Of a stretch of 15,325 bases of DNA, positions 6,687-13,029 are shown one piece after another. Each line of letters starts with the position of its first letter. Position 1 is the stretch's first letter. Source of the stretch: JANYIP01 sp031394045 (GTDB lineage: Bacteria > Actinomycetota > Actinomycetes > Prado026); contig JANMWN010000252.1 of assembly GCA_031394045.1 (NCBI GenBank), forward strand, positions 1-15,325, written 5' to 3'. The notes under the pieces are model-generated. The model was not told the DNA's origin, did not search any database, and saw only the letters and a list, made by a program, of their open reading frames with translations. A program made the translations under genes and the position numbers.

Positions 6687-7964
6687 CTACCGCCAGCCAG
6701 CCCTGCGGGCGAGCCCGGCGACCACGGCGACGCCGAGGTATGCCACAACAGGTAAGGCAGTGGGCGTGATCCTGCGGCCGTGATTCTCGTTCACGGTGTG
6801 GGCGACAACGATTGCCCCGGCGCCGGCGGCGCCCGCTGTCGCAAATGCGGCGATGACGCCTCCGGCAAGGAAGCCCACCGCTGCAAGGGTATCCATCGAA
6901 TCACGGGTGGCTAGACCGAGTGAGACTACGCCTGGTCGTCTGGTCATGACCTTGCCGACCCAGGTGAGGGAAAGCAGCTCGACCATCATGAGGACCGCTC
7001 CGCCGCAGGCCGCGATGGCCGGATTGGCTGTGGCGTAGCCGGCACCGAGCAGCCAGTCTGGATAGCCGTCCTGGTTCCAGACGCCGCTGACGAGACCCGT
7101 CATCCCCTGGGTCGGAAAGAAACCGACCAAGGATACCAGCGCGACAGCTAACGCGGCATCTCGATGGTCTGTGGCAATCCCTGCCACCTGTAGGGGCGCT
7201 CCGGCAAGCCAGCCCTGGGACGCCGCCAGGGAGATGACCGCGGCTAGCGGGACGAGGATCAACCCTTTGCGCCGGATGCGCCTGATCTTGTCCTCGAAAA
7301 ATTCTGTGCCTGGAGGCGACTCAGCGACCTCTCTGAACGCAATGACCAAGAGGACAGCGCCTACCACTGCCAACGCCCACAGCCCAGCGGTCAGCGTCGG
7401 ATCCGCGGTGTGGCCGACGTGACCAAGAACCACCCGGAACGCAGCCCAGACTGCTGCCGTCCCCGCGGTAGCCATGACACCCCAGCGGGTGCCGTGCTGA
7501 TAGCCGGCGGCTAGGGCGGCGAGAAAGGGGAACCCGTACAACACGGGCCTCCAAAGGAGCGAGAGATCACCGGGGGGTGTTGGCAGCTGGCGCACGCCAT
7601 GAATGAAGAGATCGGTGGCCGCTGTGACGGCCACGGCGAAAGCGAACCCAACCATGGCGGAGGCGAGCACGGAGTTCATCCGGATTCCGATCACGTCCGC
7701 GCCAAGGCAGATAACACTGATCAGCATCACTCCGCTGGCTAATGGGAAGGGCAAGGCATAGGCCAGGATGTATCCGATGCTGATCGTGTACGCGTACCTG
7801 CCGAGCTCGCTTCTGGTCTTCTCACCGAGCCACAGCTCGGGGACGGAGGTGCGTAGCCCATCGTGATAGACCGCGACAGTGCGGTGGGCGGCGACGGTCG
7901 AGAGCAGTCCGAGCAAACCAAGGGTGAGCGCTTTGGCCCACTCGGAGTGCAGCAGGGCGTTCAT
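6687..7964 (-). CDS. yhfT: YhfT-like multi-pass membrane protein, probable transporter
   Basis: A 425-residue hydrophobic protein with about ten or more membrane segments. It matches E. coli YhfT (434 residues) as I remember it, including the N-terminal AAHRTVAVYHDGLR motif, a ISIGYILAYALPFPLASG-type second segment, a cytoplasmic FFEDKIRRIRRKG linker near the middle, the KVMTRRPGV segment, and an NENHGRR turn near the C-terminus. Transport function is inferred from topology and operon context; the substrate is unknown. The ATG start overlaps the yhfU stop as ATGA. It coexists with an ABC importer in this locus, so it may carry a different substrate or act as an exporter or a bypass route. Confidence 0.82.
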   Translation of the reverse strand: MNALLHSEWAKALTLGLLGLLSTVAAHRTVAVYHDGLRTSVPELWLGEKTRSELGRYAYTISIGYILAYALPFPLASGVMLISVICLGADVIGIRMNSVLASAMVGFAFAVAVTAATDLFIHGVRQLPTPPGDLSLLWRPVLYGFPFLAALAAGYQHGTRWGVMATAGTAAVWAAFRVVLGHVGHTADPTLTAGLWALAVVGAVLLVIAFREVAESPPGTEFFEDKIRRIRRKGLILVPLAAVISLAASQGWLAGAPLQVAGIATDHRDAALAVALVSLVGFFPTQGMTGLVSGVWNQDGYPDWLLGAGYATANPAIAACGGAVLMMVELLSLTWVGKVMTRRPGVVSLGLATRDSMDTLAAVGFLAGGVIAAFATAGAAGAGAIVVAHTVNENHGRRITPTALPVVAYLGVAVVAGLARRAGWR

Positions 7965-8347
7965 CCAGAGTTGACCGGCTTGTCGAGCAAGGCGCGCACC
8001 AGCACTGGGACGACCTCCTCGATATGGGGGCGCGCCAGTCCGAATCCCCGCTTGCCGGACGCGACCGCAGCCTTGACTGCGGTCGCGTCCGGGACCGAGC
8101 CCGCTCCGGAGAGGCGCACGACTTGGGCTGAGCCGAGAATCGCGTTGGCCACCCCAAGGGCCGCTCCCGCGCCGGTCTGACAGGCCCCGATGTAGTAGTC
8201 GGCCCGGCCGTCCTTGACGGCGAGCGCCGCCTCGTAGTCGCTCCGCGTTTCTGCAGAGACCTCAGCGGGGTCCACCAGCCGAGCAAGCTCGGCAATGCGG
8301 TCCTTGCCCATGCCACTTACGGCGATCCTGATGATGGCAGCCTCCAA
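7961..8347 (-). CDS. yhfU: YhfU-like small protein (DUF2620)
   Basis: A protein of about 124-128 residues matching E. coli YhfU. The diagnostic stretch is VKDGRADYYIGACQTGAGAALG, split as VKDGRADYYIGA and CQTGAGAALG; C-terminally FGLARPHIEEVVPVLV aligns with the E. coli FGLSVEHVEHAIP region. The biochemical function is unknown. It always seems to travel with yhfT in the loci I recall, so it may be a soluble partner of that membrane protein (inference). The start is odd. The only canonical in-frame start nearby is TTG 8345-8347, but the strong GGAGG (8341-8345) overlaps it. That GGAGG is placed ideally for an ATC at 8333-8335, which aligns with the E. coli start. It follows the binding-protein gene after 70 bases. 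Confidence 0.82.
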   Translation of the reverse strand: MEAAIIRIAVSGMGKDRIAELARLVDPAEVSAETRSDYEAALAVKDGRADYYIGACQTGAGAALGVANAILGSAQVVRLSGAGSVPDATAVKAAVASGKRGFGLARPHIEEVVPVLVRALLDKPVNSG

Positions 8348-8382
8348 TTATGGCGAACACCGGAAACCGCGGCGTCCTCAGA

Positions 8383-8396
8383 CAACTCCTAAGTTG
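8383..8396. other. Small inverted repeat between binding-protein gene and yhfU
   Basis: CAACT-CCTA-AGTTG, a 5-bp stem with a 4-base loop, sits in the 70-base gap between the binding-protein stop and yhfU. It has no T-run, so it is not a convincing terminator. It could be a small operator or an mRNA processing or stability hairpin that raises binding-protein levels over downstream genes, as known in ABC operons. Confidence 0.3.
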
Positions 8397-8417
8397 ACAG
8401 CCACCCACCAGCTGGGT

Positions 8418-9533
8418 CTAGGGCTGGGCCAGCGCGGCGGCGACGTCGGCCGGCAATGCAGTGTTGTAGTACTGCGTCCAGGACGCGGCAAGGTTCGCTC
8501 GGGTGACGGGGAACGCCGGGGAGATTACCAGGCTCGGTGTGGTCTTGCCGAGGACGAGGTAGGCCACTAGGTCCGCTTCGAGCGCTCCCTCCTGGTAGAA
8601 CCCCACACCACCCACGCCGGGGACCTGCTTGCGACGGGCGATGGCCAGGGCCGTTGACTGCCCCATGCCCACGCAGGTCGCCGGGATGTTGGTCTTGCCC
8701 GCTGCTCGCAGCGCAGCGAGAGCTGAGTCCAATGGCTCCTGCCAGCTGGCGTAGAGCCCCTTGAGGTTGGGGTTGCGAGTGATGAGCCCGGCGGCGACTT
8801 CCTGGGCCTTCGCAGGGTCGGCGAAGCCTGCCTCGACCATCACAATGTTCGGGTACTTCTTTGTGATGGTGTCCTTGAACACCTTGTCCCACGCGTTCAC
8901 GATGTAGAAGTTGGCGTTGTAGTAGAGGAACCCGAGCTGCCCGGCGCTGCCCATCGACTGAGCGATGATGTCGGCCGCGTAAGTGGCGGCGGCGGCATAG
9001 TCCTGGGCGACAGAGCCGGCGTACTGCTGGCCGTACTTGAACCCCGCGGGAATGTTCTCCTCGAAGATCAGCGGGATCTTGGCGTCGACGAGCGGCTGGA
9101 AGTTCTTGGCGGATGCGGCGCTGTCGACGATGAGCGCGAGCACAACATTCGGCTTCTTGGCTAGCATGACCTGTACCGCGTCGTGCTCCTTCTGCAGGTC
9201 GAAGTTGGTGTCCACCTCTGCGGCGATCCCGATGCCGAGCTCCTTGAGCGCCTTGCGCGCGGTCACCCCGTCGTTCGGGTCCGCCCAGATCAGGCCCACG
9301 GTGAAGTTCCCGGCCTTGATACGCGCCAGCTCGTCGGCCGTGAACTTGATACTCGATGCTGAGACCGGGACCTCACCGTTCGGGCCGCGCTGCAAGCTTG
9401 ACAATGTCGGCGCGGCCGTGATCGTGGGGGCCGCAACAGTTGCACCGCCCCCAGCCCCTTGAGCGGACGTGCATGCGGTGAGCGCGATGGCGGCCAAGGC
9501 CGTTGCAGTGAACCTGTGTGCACCCTTACCCAT
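8418..9533 (-). CDS. Sugar ABC transporter substrate-binding lipoprotein (RbsB/LacI-type)
   Basis: A 371-residue lipoprotein. A short signal peptide ends in the lipobox LTAC, so Cys21 is the lipidated anchor. An Ala/Gly/Thr-rich linker follows. The rest is a Peripla_BP_4 two-lobe domain starting near FTVGLIWADPNDG. Other family-like segments are KKPNVVLALIVDSAA, DAKIPLIFEENIPAG, and GLYASWQEPLDSALAALRAAG. It captures a sugar or sugar derivative outside the membrane for the RbsC-like permease encoded divergently. The ATG start has AAGGAG 8 bases upstream. It has its own good promoter (9679-9707). Being divergent from its permease and ATPase and ahead of yhfU-yhfT-PRD is an unusual split of an ABC operon. 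The substrate cannot be read. Confidence 0.88.
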   Translation of the reverse strand: MGKGAHRFTATALAAIALTACTSAQGAGGGATVAAPTITAAPTLSSLQRGPNGEVPVSASSIKFTADELARIKAGNFTVGLIWADPNDGVTARKALKELGIGIAAEVDTNFDLQKEHDAVQVMLAKKPNVVLALIVDSAASAKNFQPLVDAKIPLIFEENIPAGFKYGQQYAGSVAQDYAAAATYAADIIAQSMGSAGQLGFLYYNANFYIVNAWDKVFKDTITKKYPNIVMVEAGFADPAKAQEVAAGLITRNPNLKGLYASWQEPLDSALAALRAAGKTNIPATCVGMGQSTALAIARRKQVPGVGGVGFYQEGALEADLVAYLVLGKTTPSLVISPAFPVTRANLAASWTQYYNTALPADVAAALAQP

Positions 9534-9678
9534 CGAACTCTCCTTATGGCGAAGCAGGCTGGCCGGCCCTGAGCGACGACGGACTGAGGACGTGCTTTCA
9601 GCTCGCGCCAGGCATCAGGCAGCCCTTATGCCCGCAGTTGCTTGTGCCGAGCGACTGAGCCCGACCCCTGTTGCAGGA

Positions 9679-9707
9679 AACGTAGAGAAGGAGAAGACTT
9701 CTGTCAA
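9679..9707 (-). promoter_or_regulatory. Promoter of the binding-protein operon
   Basis: On the minus strand a consensus TTGACA (9702-9707) is followed after 17 bases by TACGTT (9679-9684). Its predicted start is about 140 bases ahead of the ATG at 9533. Confidence 0.6.
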
Positions 9708-9721
9708 GAGTGATCGCAATT
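9702..9721 (-). promoter_or_regulatory. Shared 20-base box, copy 1 (minus strand)
   Basis: AATTGCGATCACTCTTGACA read on the minus strand includes the -35 box. It is 18/20 identical to the copy on the plus strand at 9889-9908. It is a candidate binding site for a regulator common to both ABC operons. Its plus-strand sequence also starts an imperfect GCAAT-N15-ATTGC inverted repeat (9716-9740). Confidence 0.5.
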
Positions 9722-9880
9722 CTTGTCCATTCGTGATTGCTCAGGTCGGTGACCTTGGCCGTCACGCCGGGTCCTCAGGGCGCCACCCGAGCCATTCGCT
9801 GCCAGGCGCCCCGGCGCGTGGCTCACGCCAGGCTCCTGCGGTCGCAAGGGGTCCGCCGTCTCGCTATGGTCAGTCAGAAA

Positions 9881-9899
9881 CGAGCAGAAATTGCGCTCG
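9881..9899. promoter_or_regulatory. CGAGC-N9-GCTCG inverted repeat upstream of permease promoter
   Basis: CGAGC (9881-9885) and GCTCG (9895-9899) form an inverted repeat just ahead of the -35 box, overlapping the shared 20-base box. The position suits an operator or activator site. The CGAGC arm recalls the repeats at 4869-4947, but five bases are too few to claim one regulator. Confidence 0.3.
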
Positions 9900-9908
9900 C
9901 TCTTGACA
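9889..9908 (+). promoter_or_regulatory. Shared 20-base box, copy 2 (plus strand)
   Basis: AATTGCGCTCGCTCTTGACA includes the -35 box and differs from copy 1 at two positions only. The two copies point outwards, their -35 boxes 195 bases apart. Confidence 0.5.
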
Positions 9909-9932
9909 CCAATGCGGGCAGCGTTCTAGAGT
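9903..9932 (+). promoter_or_regulatory. Promoter of the permease-ATPase-hydrolase-ptsI operon
   Basis: A consensus TTGACA (9903-9908) is followed after 18 bases by TAGAGT (9927-9932). The predicted start is near 9939, which leaves a leader of about 180 bases before the permease ATG at 10120. Confidence 0.6.
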
Positions 9933-9934
9933 CC

Positions 9935-9968
9935 GATCGCGATCTGAGCCGGTTGAGCGTCCCGGCTC
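9935..9968 (+). promoter_or_regulatory. Palindrome and leader hairpin just downstream of the permease promoter
   Basis: GATCGCGATC (9935-9944) is a perfect 10-base palindrome at the predicted transcription start. It is followed by GAGCCGG-N9-CCGGCTC (9946-9968), a perfect 7-bp stem with a 9-base loop. Either could be an operator; the second could also be an RNA structure at the 5' end of the leader. Confidence 0.35.
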
Positions 9969-10007
9969 GGTTGCCACGTCCACCAAGTCGTGTGTCAGGA
10001 GACTCGA

Positions 10008-10103
10008 GTGAGCAGCCCGCCGCCCGTCGACGCGTACCGATGCCGCCCGGTCACGGTCCCCCACAACTTGGCAACGCTCGTCTGTTCATCGGGCCAGCGA
10101 TGA
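10008..10103 (+). CDS. Possible 31-codon leader peptide upstream of permease
   Basis: A GTG (10008-10010) stands 6 bases after a strong AGGAG (9997-10001). It opens a 31-residue frame starting MSSPPPVDAYR and ending at TGA 10101-10103, 16 bases before the permease ATG and in a different frame. The permease itself has only a distant site (GAAGGGA, 11 bases away), so ribosomes leaving this frame could help it. There is no recognised family and no run of a single amino acid as in classic attenuators. It may be chance. Confidence 0.25.
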   Translation: MSSPPPVDAYRCRPVTVPHNLATLVCSSGQR

Positions 10104-10119
10104 AGGGACCCGCAACACC

Positions 10120-11142
10120 ATGGCCGGACGCTCGGAAGTCTCCCCGGATGTGGGGACGGAAGTGACGACAGGCGTCTTGAGCCCGTCGGCTCGGAGCGGA
10201 TGGAGCCTCGGCCGTCTGGATCCTCGCGGCGCTATCGTCTACGTGAGCCTCGGCTTGCTTTTCGTCGTCTTCAGCATCCTGCTCAGGAACCAAGGCTTCT
10301 TGAGTCAGAACAACCTCTTCAACATCGTGCTCCAGGCAGCGACCATCGCGGTGATGGCCTGTGCCTACGTCTTCGTGCTGGCTGCCGGTGAGATCGACCT
10401 GTCCATCGGGTCGACGGTTGCCCTGAGCGCCATGGTCACCGCCGCCGCACTTCAGTCGCATGGCCTGCTGTTCGGCATACTTGCTGGGCTGGGTACGGGG
10501 CTTGCCGTGGGAGCGGTCAACGCCGCGCTGGTTACGGTGGCCGGCATACCAAGCTTTCTAGCAACACTGGCCACTTTGTCCATCGGGCAAGGGTTGGCCC
10601 GCTCCATCAACAACCTCCAGACCCTTGATGTCAGCAGCAATGCCTATGACACGATCTTCGGATCCGGCGCGGTCGCAGGGGTAAGCACCCTGTTTATCTG
10701 GATGGTGCTCGTGGCTGCAGTGGCCTGGGTTGCTTTCCATTCGGCACGGCTGGGGGCGCACGTACGAGCGACTGGCGACAACAGGAAGGCCGCGGCCGCC
10801 GTGGGAATCCGGGTTCGACGCATCCGTGCTTCCGTCCTCATCTTTAGCTCCCTCGCTGCCGCGCTCGCGGGAATGCTCTATGCCGGACGCATCCAAAGTG
10901 CCAGCTATACCCTGGGAGAGACCGATCTGCTCACCGTCATCGCGGCGGTGATCATCGGGGGCACGAGCCTCTCCGGAGGGCGCGGCACGATCCCCGGTGC
11001 GCTAGCAGGATCTGTGCTACTTGCCATGCTAAATAACGGACTCATCCTGGCCGGCTTGAGCGTGGCGCAACAAAGCGTCGCACTCGGAATCATCATTGTC
11101 TTGGCGGTCATCCTGGGCCGGGACAGGCAGGCGTCGTCATGA
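10120..11142 (+). CDS. Sugar ABC transporter permease (RbsC-like)
   Basis: A 340-residue inner-membrane permease of the BPD_transp_2 family with about 8-10 hydrophobic segments after a 35-residue polar N-terminus. Family motifs are AAGEIDLSIGSTVALSAM (88-105), PSFLATLATLSIGQGLA (144-160), the cytoplasmic GVRIRRIR coupling region, and GGTSLSGGRGTIPGALAG followed by MLNNGL. It forms the channel for the sugar delivered by the binding lipoprotein at 8418-9533. It is the first gene of the plus-strand operon. Its stop overlaps the ATPase start as ATGA. Only one permease gene is present, so the complex is probably a homodimer. Start ATG 10120 is chosen; a GTG at 10162, near a GGGGACGGA stretch, is possible. 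Confidence 0.9.
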   Translation: MAGRSEVSPDVGTEVTTGVLSPSARSGWSLGRLDPRGAIVYVSLGLLFVVFSILLRNQGFLSQNNLFNIVLQAATIAVMACAYVFVLAAGEIDLSIGSTVALSAMVTAAALQSHGLLFGILAGLGTGLAVGAVNAALVTVAGIPSFLATLATLSIGQGLARSINNLQTLDVSSNAYDTIFGSGAVAGVSTLFIWMVLVAAVAWVAFHSARLGAHVRATGDNRKAAAAVGIRVRRIRASVLIFSSLAAALAGMLYAGRIQSASYTLGETDLLTVIAAVIIGGTSLSGGRGTIPGALAGSVLLAMLNNGLILAGLSVAQQSVALGIIIVLAVILGRDRQASS

Positions 11143-11915
11143 CAAGAACAGCGACGGGCGCCAACGACGGACATGCGGACGTGCGCATTCCCGCGCTCAC
11201 GGTCAGCGCAGTCGGCAAGGACTTCGGCGGAATCGTCGCGCTCAGTCAGGTCAGCCTGGACGTCCACGACGCAGAGATCGTGGCGATCGTGGGCGACAAC
11301 GGAGCTGGCAAGTCCACCCTGATAAAGATCATCGCTGGCGCTGAGCAGCCGACCCGCGGTGAGCTCTTGATCGATGGAAACCGCGTCGAGCTTCATCGAC
11401 CGAGCGACGCTCGGCGTCACGGGATCGAGGTGGTCTACCAGGATCTGGCCCTGGCCGACAGCCAGGAAGTGTCTATGAACATGTTCCTTGGACGTGAGAT
11501 CACTCGGACGCCACTCAAGCTCTTGCAGAAGCGTCGGATGCGCGCCGAGACGACTTCTATCCTGGCCGAGCTGGACGTTCATATCCCGTCTCCGCGGAGC
11601 ATCGTCAGGACCCTGTCCGGCGGCCAGCGGCAGGGAGTGGCAATCGGGCGCGCAGTGCACTGGGCCGGGCGGCTGGTTCTGATGGACGAGCCGACAGCCG
11701 CTCTGGGAGTGCAAGAGACCGCTCGGGTGGAACAGACGATCTCGCTGCTGCGCGAGCGCGGACAGGCGGTGCTGCTGGTCAGCCACAACCTGGACCAGGT
11801 CTTCCGGCTGTCCGACCGGATCTATGTGCTGCGACGTGGATCGGTCGCTGGGCATGTCCGCACTGCCGAGAGCTCCCCGGAATCGGCGATCGCGCTGATC
11901 ACCGGCGGGCAATGA
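11139..11915 (+). CDS. Sugar ABC transporter ATP-binding protein, single-domain
   Basis: A 258-residue ABC ATPase: Walker A GDNGAGKST (52-60), Q-loop Q101, signature LSGGQRQGVAIGRA (159-172), Walker B RLVLMDEP (178-185), H-loop H216. It powers import through the adjacent permease. RbsA-type transporters usually have a 500-residue fusion of two ATPase domains. This one has a single domain, as in FrcA-type fructose and inositol-like systems, and must act as a homodimer. The ATG overlaps the permease stop by 4 bases. The hydrolase start follows after 33 bases. Confidence 0.92.
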   Translation: MTRTATGANDGHADVRIPALTVSAVGKDFGGIVALSQVSLDVHDAEIVAIVGDNGAGKSTLIKIIAGAEQPTRGELLIDGNRVELHRPSDARRHGIEVVYQDLALADSQEVSMNMFLGREITRTPLKLLQKRRMRAETTSILAELDVHIPSPRSIVRTLSGGQRQGVAIGRAVHWAGRLVLMDEPTAALGVQETARVEQTISLLRERGQAVLLVSHNLDQVFRLSDRIYVLRRGSVAGHVRTAESSPESAIALITGGQ

Positions 11916-11948
11916 GTCTTGCCGTGCTCCACTATCGAAGGGGAAATT

Positions 11949-12866
11949 GTGGACGCTGAACTTGCTGCCGCCCTCGTCCTTATCCCGGACATGCCGTTCG
12001 GGGACGTGGCGGTGGCCAGGGAAGACCTCAATAAGCTAGTCGCCGCCGCACCTCCCACCGACGCCACCGGCGTCCGCATCGAGGAGCGCTTCATACCAGG
12101 CCCCGACGGTGCTCCCAAGGTGCGGGTCGAGATCCTTACCCCCGACAGTGGAGCGACCGATCGCCCGGGGGTGCTGGACATCCACGGAGGCGGCTTCGCC
12201 ATCGGCAGCCCGAAACTCGATGAGGCCCTGAACGTCGCGATTGCCCGCGAGATCGGCGCGGTCGTGGTTTCGGTGGACTACCGGCTGGCCCCCGAGCACC
12301 CTTTCCCGGCGCCGGCCGAAGACTGCTACGCAGCCTTGGTATGGTTCGCCCAGAATGCCAAGCAGCTTGGAGTCGACCCGAACCGCATCGCGGTACTCGG
12401 CGACAGCAGCGGGGGCGGGTTAGCTGCCACAACGGCCCTGCTCGCGCGAGACCGCGGCACGCCGCCGCTGGCCATGCAGGTGCTCCTCGAGCCAGAGCTC
12501 GACGATCGGCTCGAGACCGAGTCGATGAAGAGGGGGACCGACACCCCTGTCTGGCGGTACGAGAAGGCAGTCCAGAGTTGGGACTACTACCTGGCAGGTC
12601 AAGAAGCGACATCGTACGCGGCCCCAGCCCGCATGCAGGATCTGTCGGGCCTGCCTCCCACCTATTTGACCGTCAACGAGCTCGACCCCCTGCGGGACGA
12701 AGGCCTGGACTATGCGCATCGGCTCCTGCGCGCCGGGGTCTCCACCGAGCTGCACTGCTGGCCCGGTGCCTATCACGGCTTCAACCTGGTCATCGAAGCG
12801 CAGATCACGCAGCGTGCGAACAGGGCCCTCATCGATACGCTTCGCCGCGGTTTGTCCGCGTCCTAG
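11949..12866 (+). CDS. HSL-family alpha/beta hydrolase (esterase or deacylase)
   Basis: A 305-residue hydrolase of the hormone-sensitive-lipase family: oxyanion-hole motif HGGGF (79-83), nucleophile S153 in GDSSGGG, acid D246 in ELDPLRDEG, and base H276 in GAYHGF. No signal peptide, so it is cytoplasmic. The usual LLYPMLDD stretch reads LLEPELDD here. It hydrolyses carboxyl esters; in this operon it may remove an acyl or lactone group from the imported compound (inference). I chose GTG 11949 with AAGGGG 5 bases upstream. A TTG at 11919 would add ten residues without a good ribosome site. It sits between the ATPase and ptsI in the same operon. Confidence 0.85.
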   Translation: MDAELAAALVLIPDMPFGDVAVAREDLNKLVAAAPPTDATGVRIEERFIPGPDGAPKVRVEILTPDSGATDRPGVLDIHGGGFAIGSPKLDEALNVAIAREIGAVVVSVDYRLAPEHPFPAPAEDCYAALVWFAQNAKQLGVDPNRIAVLGDSSGGGLAATTALLARDRGTPPLAMQVLLEPELDDRLETESMKRGTDTPVWRYEKAVQSWDYYLAGQEATSYAAPARMQDLSGLPPTYLTVNELDPLRDEGLDYAHRLLRAGVSTELHCWPGAYHGFNLVIEAQITQRANRALIDTLRRGLSAS

Positions 12867-12894
12867 CCCAGTCAGGTCGAAGGGAGCCACGACG

Positions 12895-13029
12895 TTGAAT
12901 ACGCTCGGCTGCTCGCTGAGCAGGATGGCCTCGCTGGGCTTCGAATGGATCGAGATGGCTGTGGGCGCCCGGTCCGGCTTGGCGGTTCAAGCTGCTCAAC
13001 CACGACCTCGACGCGGGGTGGAGCCGTGA
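12895..13029 (+). CDS. Possible 44-residue small protein between hydrolase and ptsI
   Basis: A TTG (12895-12897) has a strong GAAGGGAG ribosome site 8 bases upstream. The 44-residue frame ends at TGA 13027-13029, which overlaps the ptsI GTG as GTGA, the same coupling used elsewhere here. The N-terminal half contains a MASLGFEWIEMAVG stretch and the C-terminal third is Arg/Pro-rich. No family is recognised. The strong ribosome site cannot serve ptsI, 131 bases on, so a translated small frame is plausible. It could also be a decayed gene remnant. Confidence 0.35.
   Translation: MNTLGCSLSRMASLGFEWIEMAVGARSGLAVQAAQPRPRRGVEP

Larger units (their letters stand above)
9534..10119. other. 586-base divergent regulatory region between binding protein and permease
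   Basis: This gap holds two divergent promoters, a shared box, a leader hairpin and a possible 31-codon leader frame, each listed separately. The stretch 9741-9880 between the promoters shows no gene and no repeat I can support. No tRNA or riboswitch fold is evident. Confidence 0.6.

Noticed and set aside
6257..6748. PRD protein starting at 6748 (163 residues)
   Set aside because: The first 38 residues are non-PRD and overlap yhfT; a good ribosome site supports the GTG at 6634.
8383..8396. Rho-independent terminator between binding-protein gene and yhfU
   Set aside because: The stem is only 5 bp and no T-run follows on either strand.
10905..11912. Long minus-strand frame of 335 codons opposite the ABC ATPase
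   Set aside because: Opposite-strand shadow of a gene with clear Walker A, signature and Walker B motifs; its own product has no domain I recognise.
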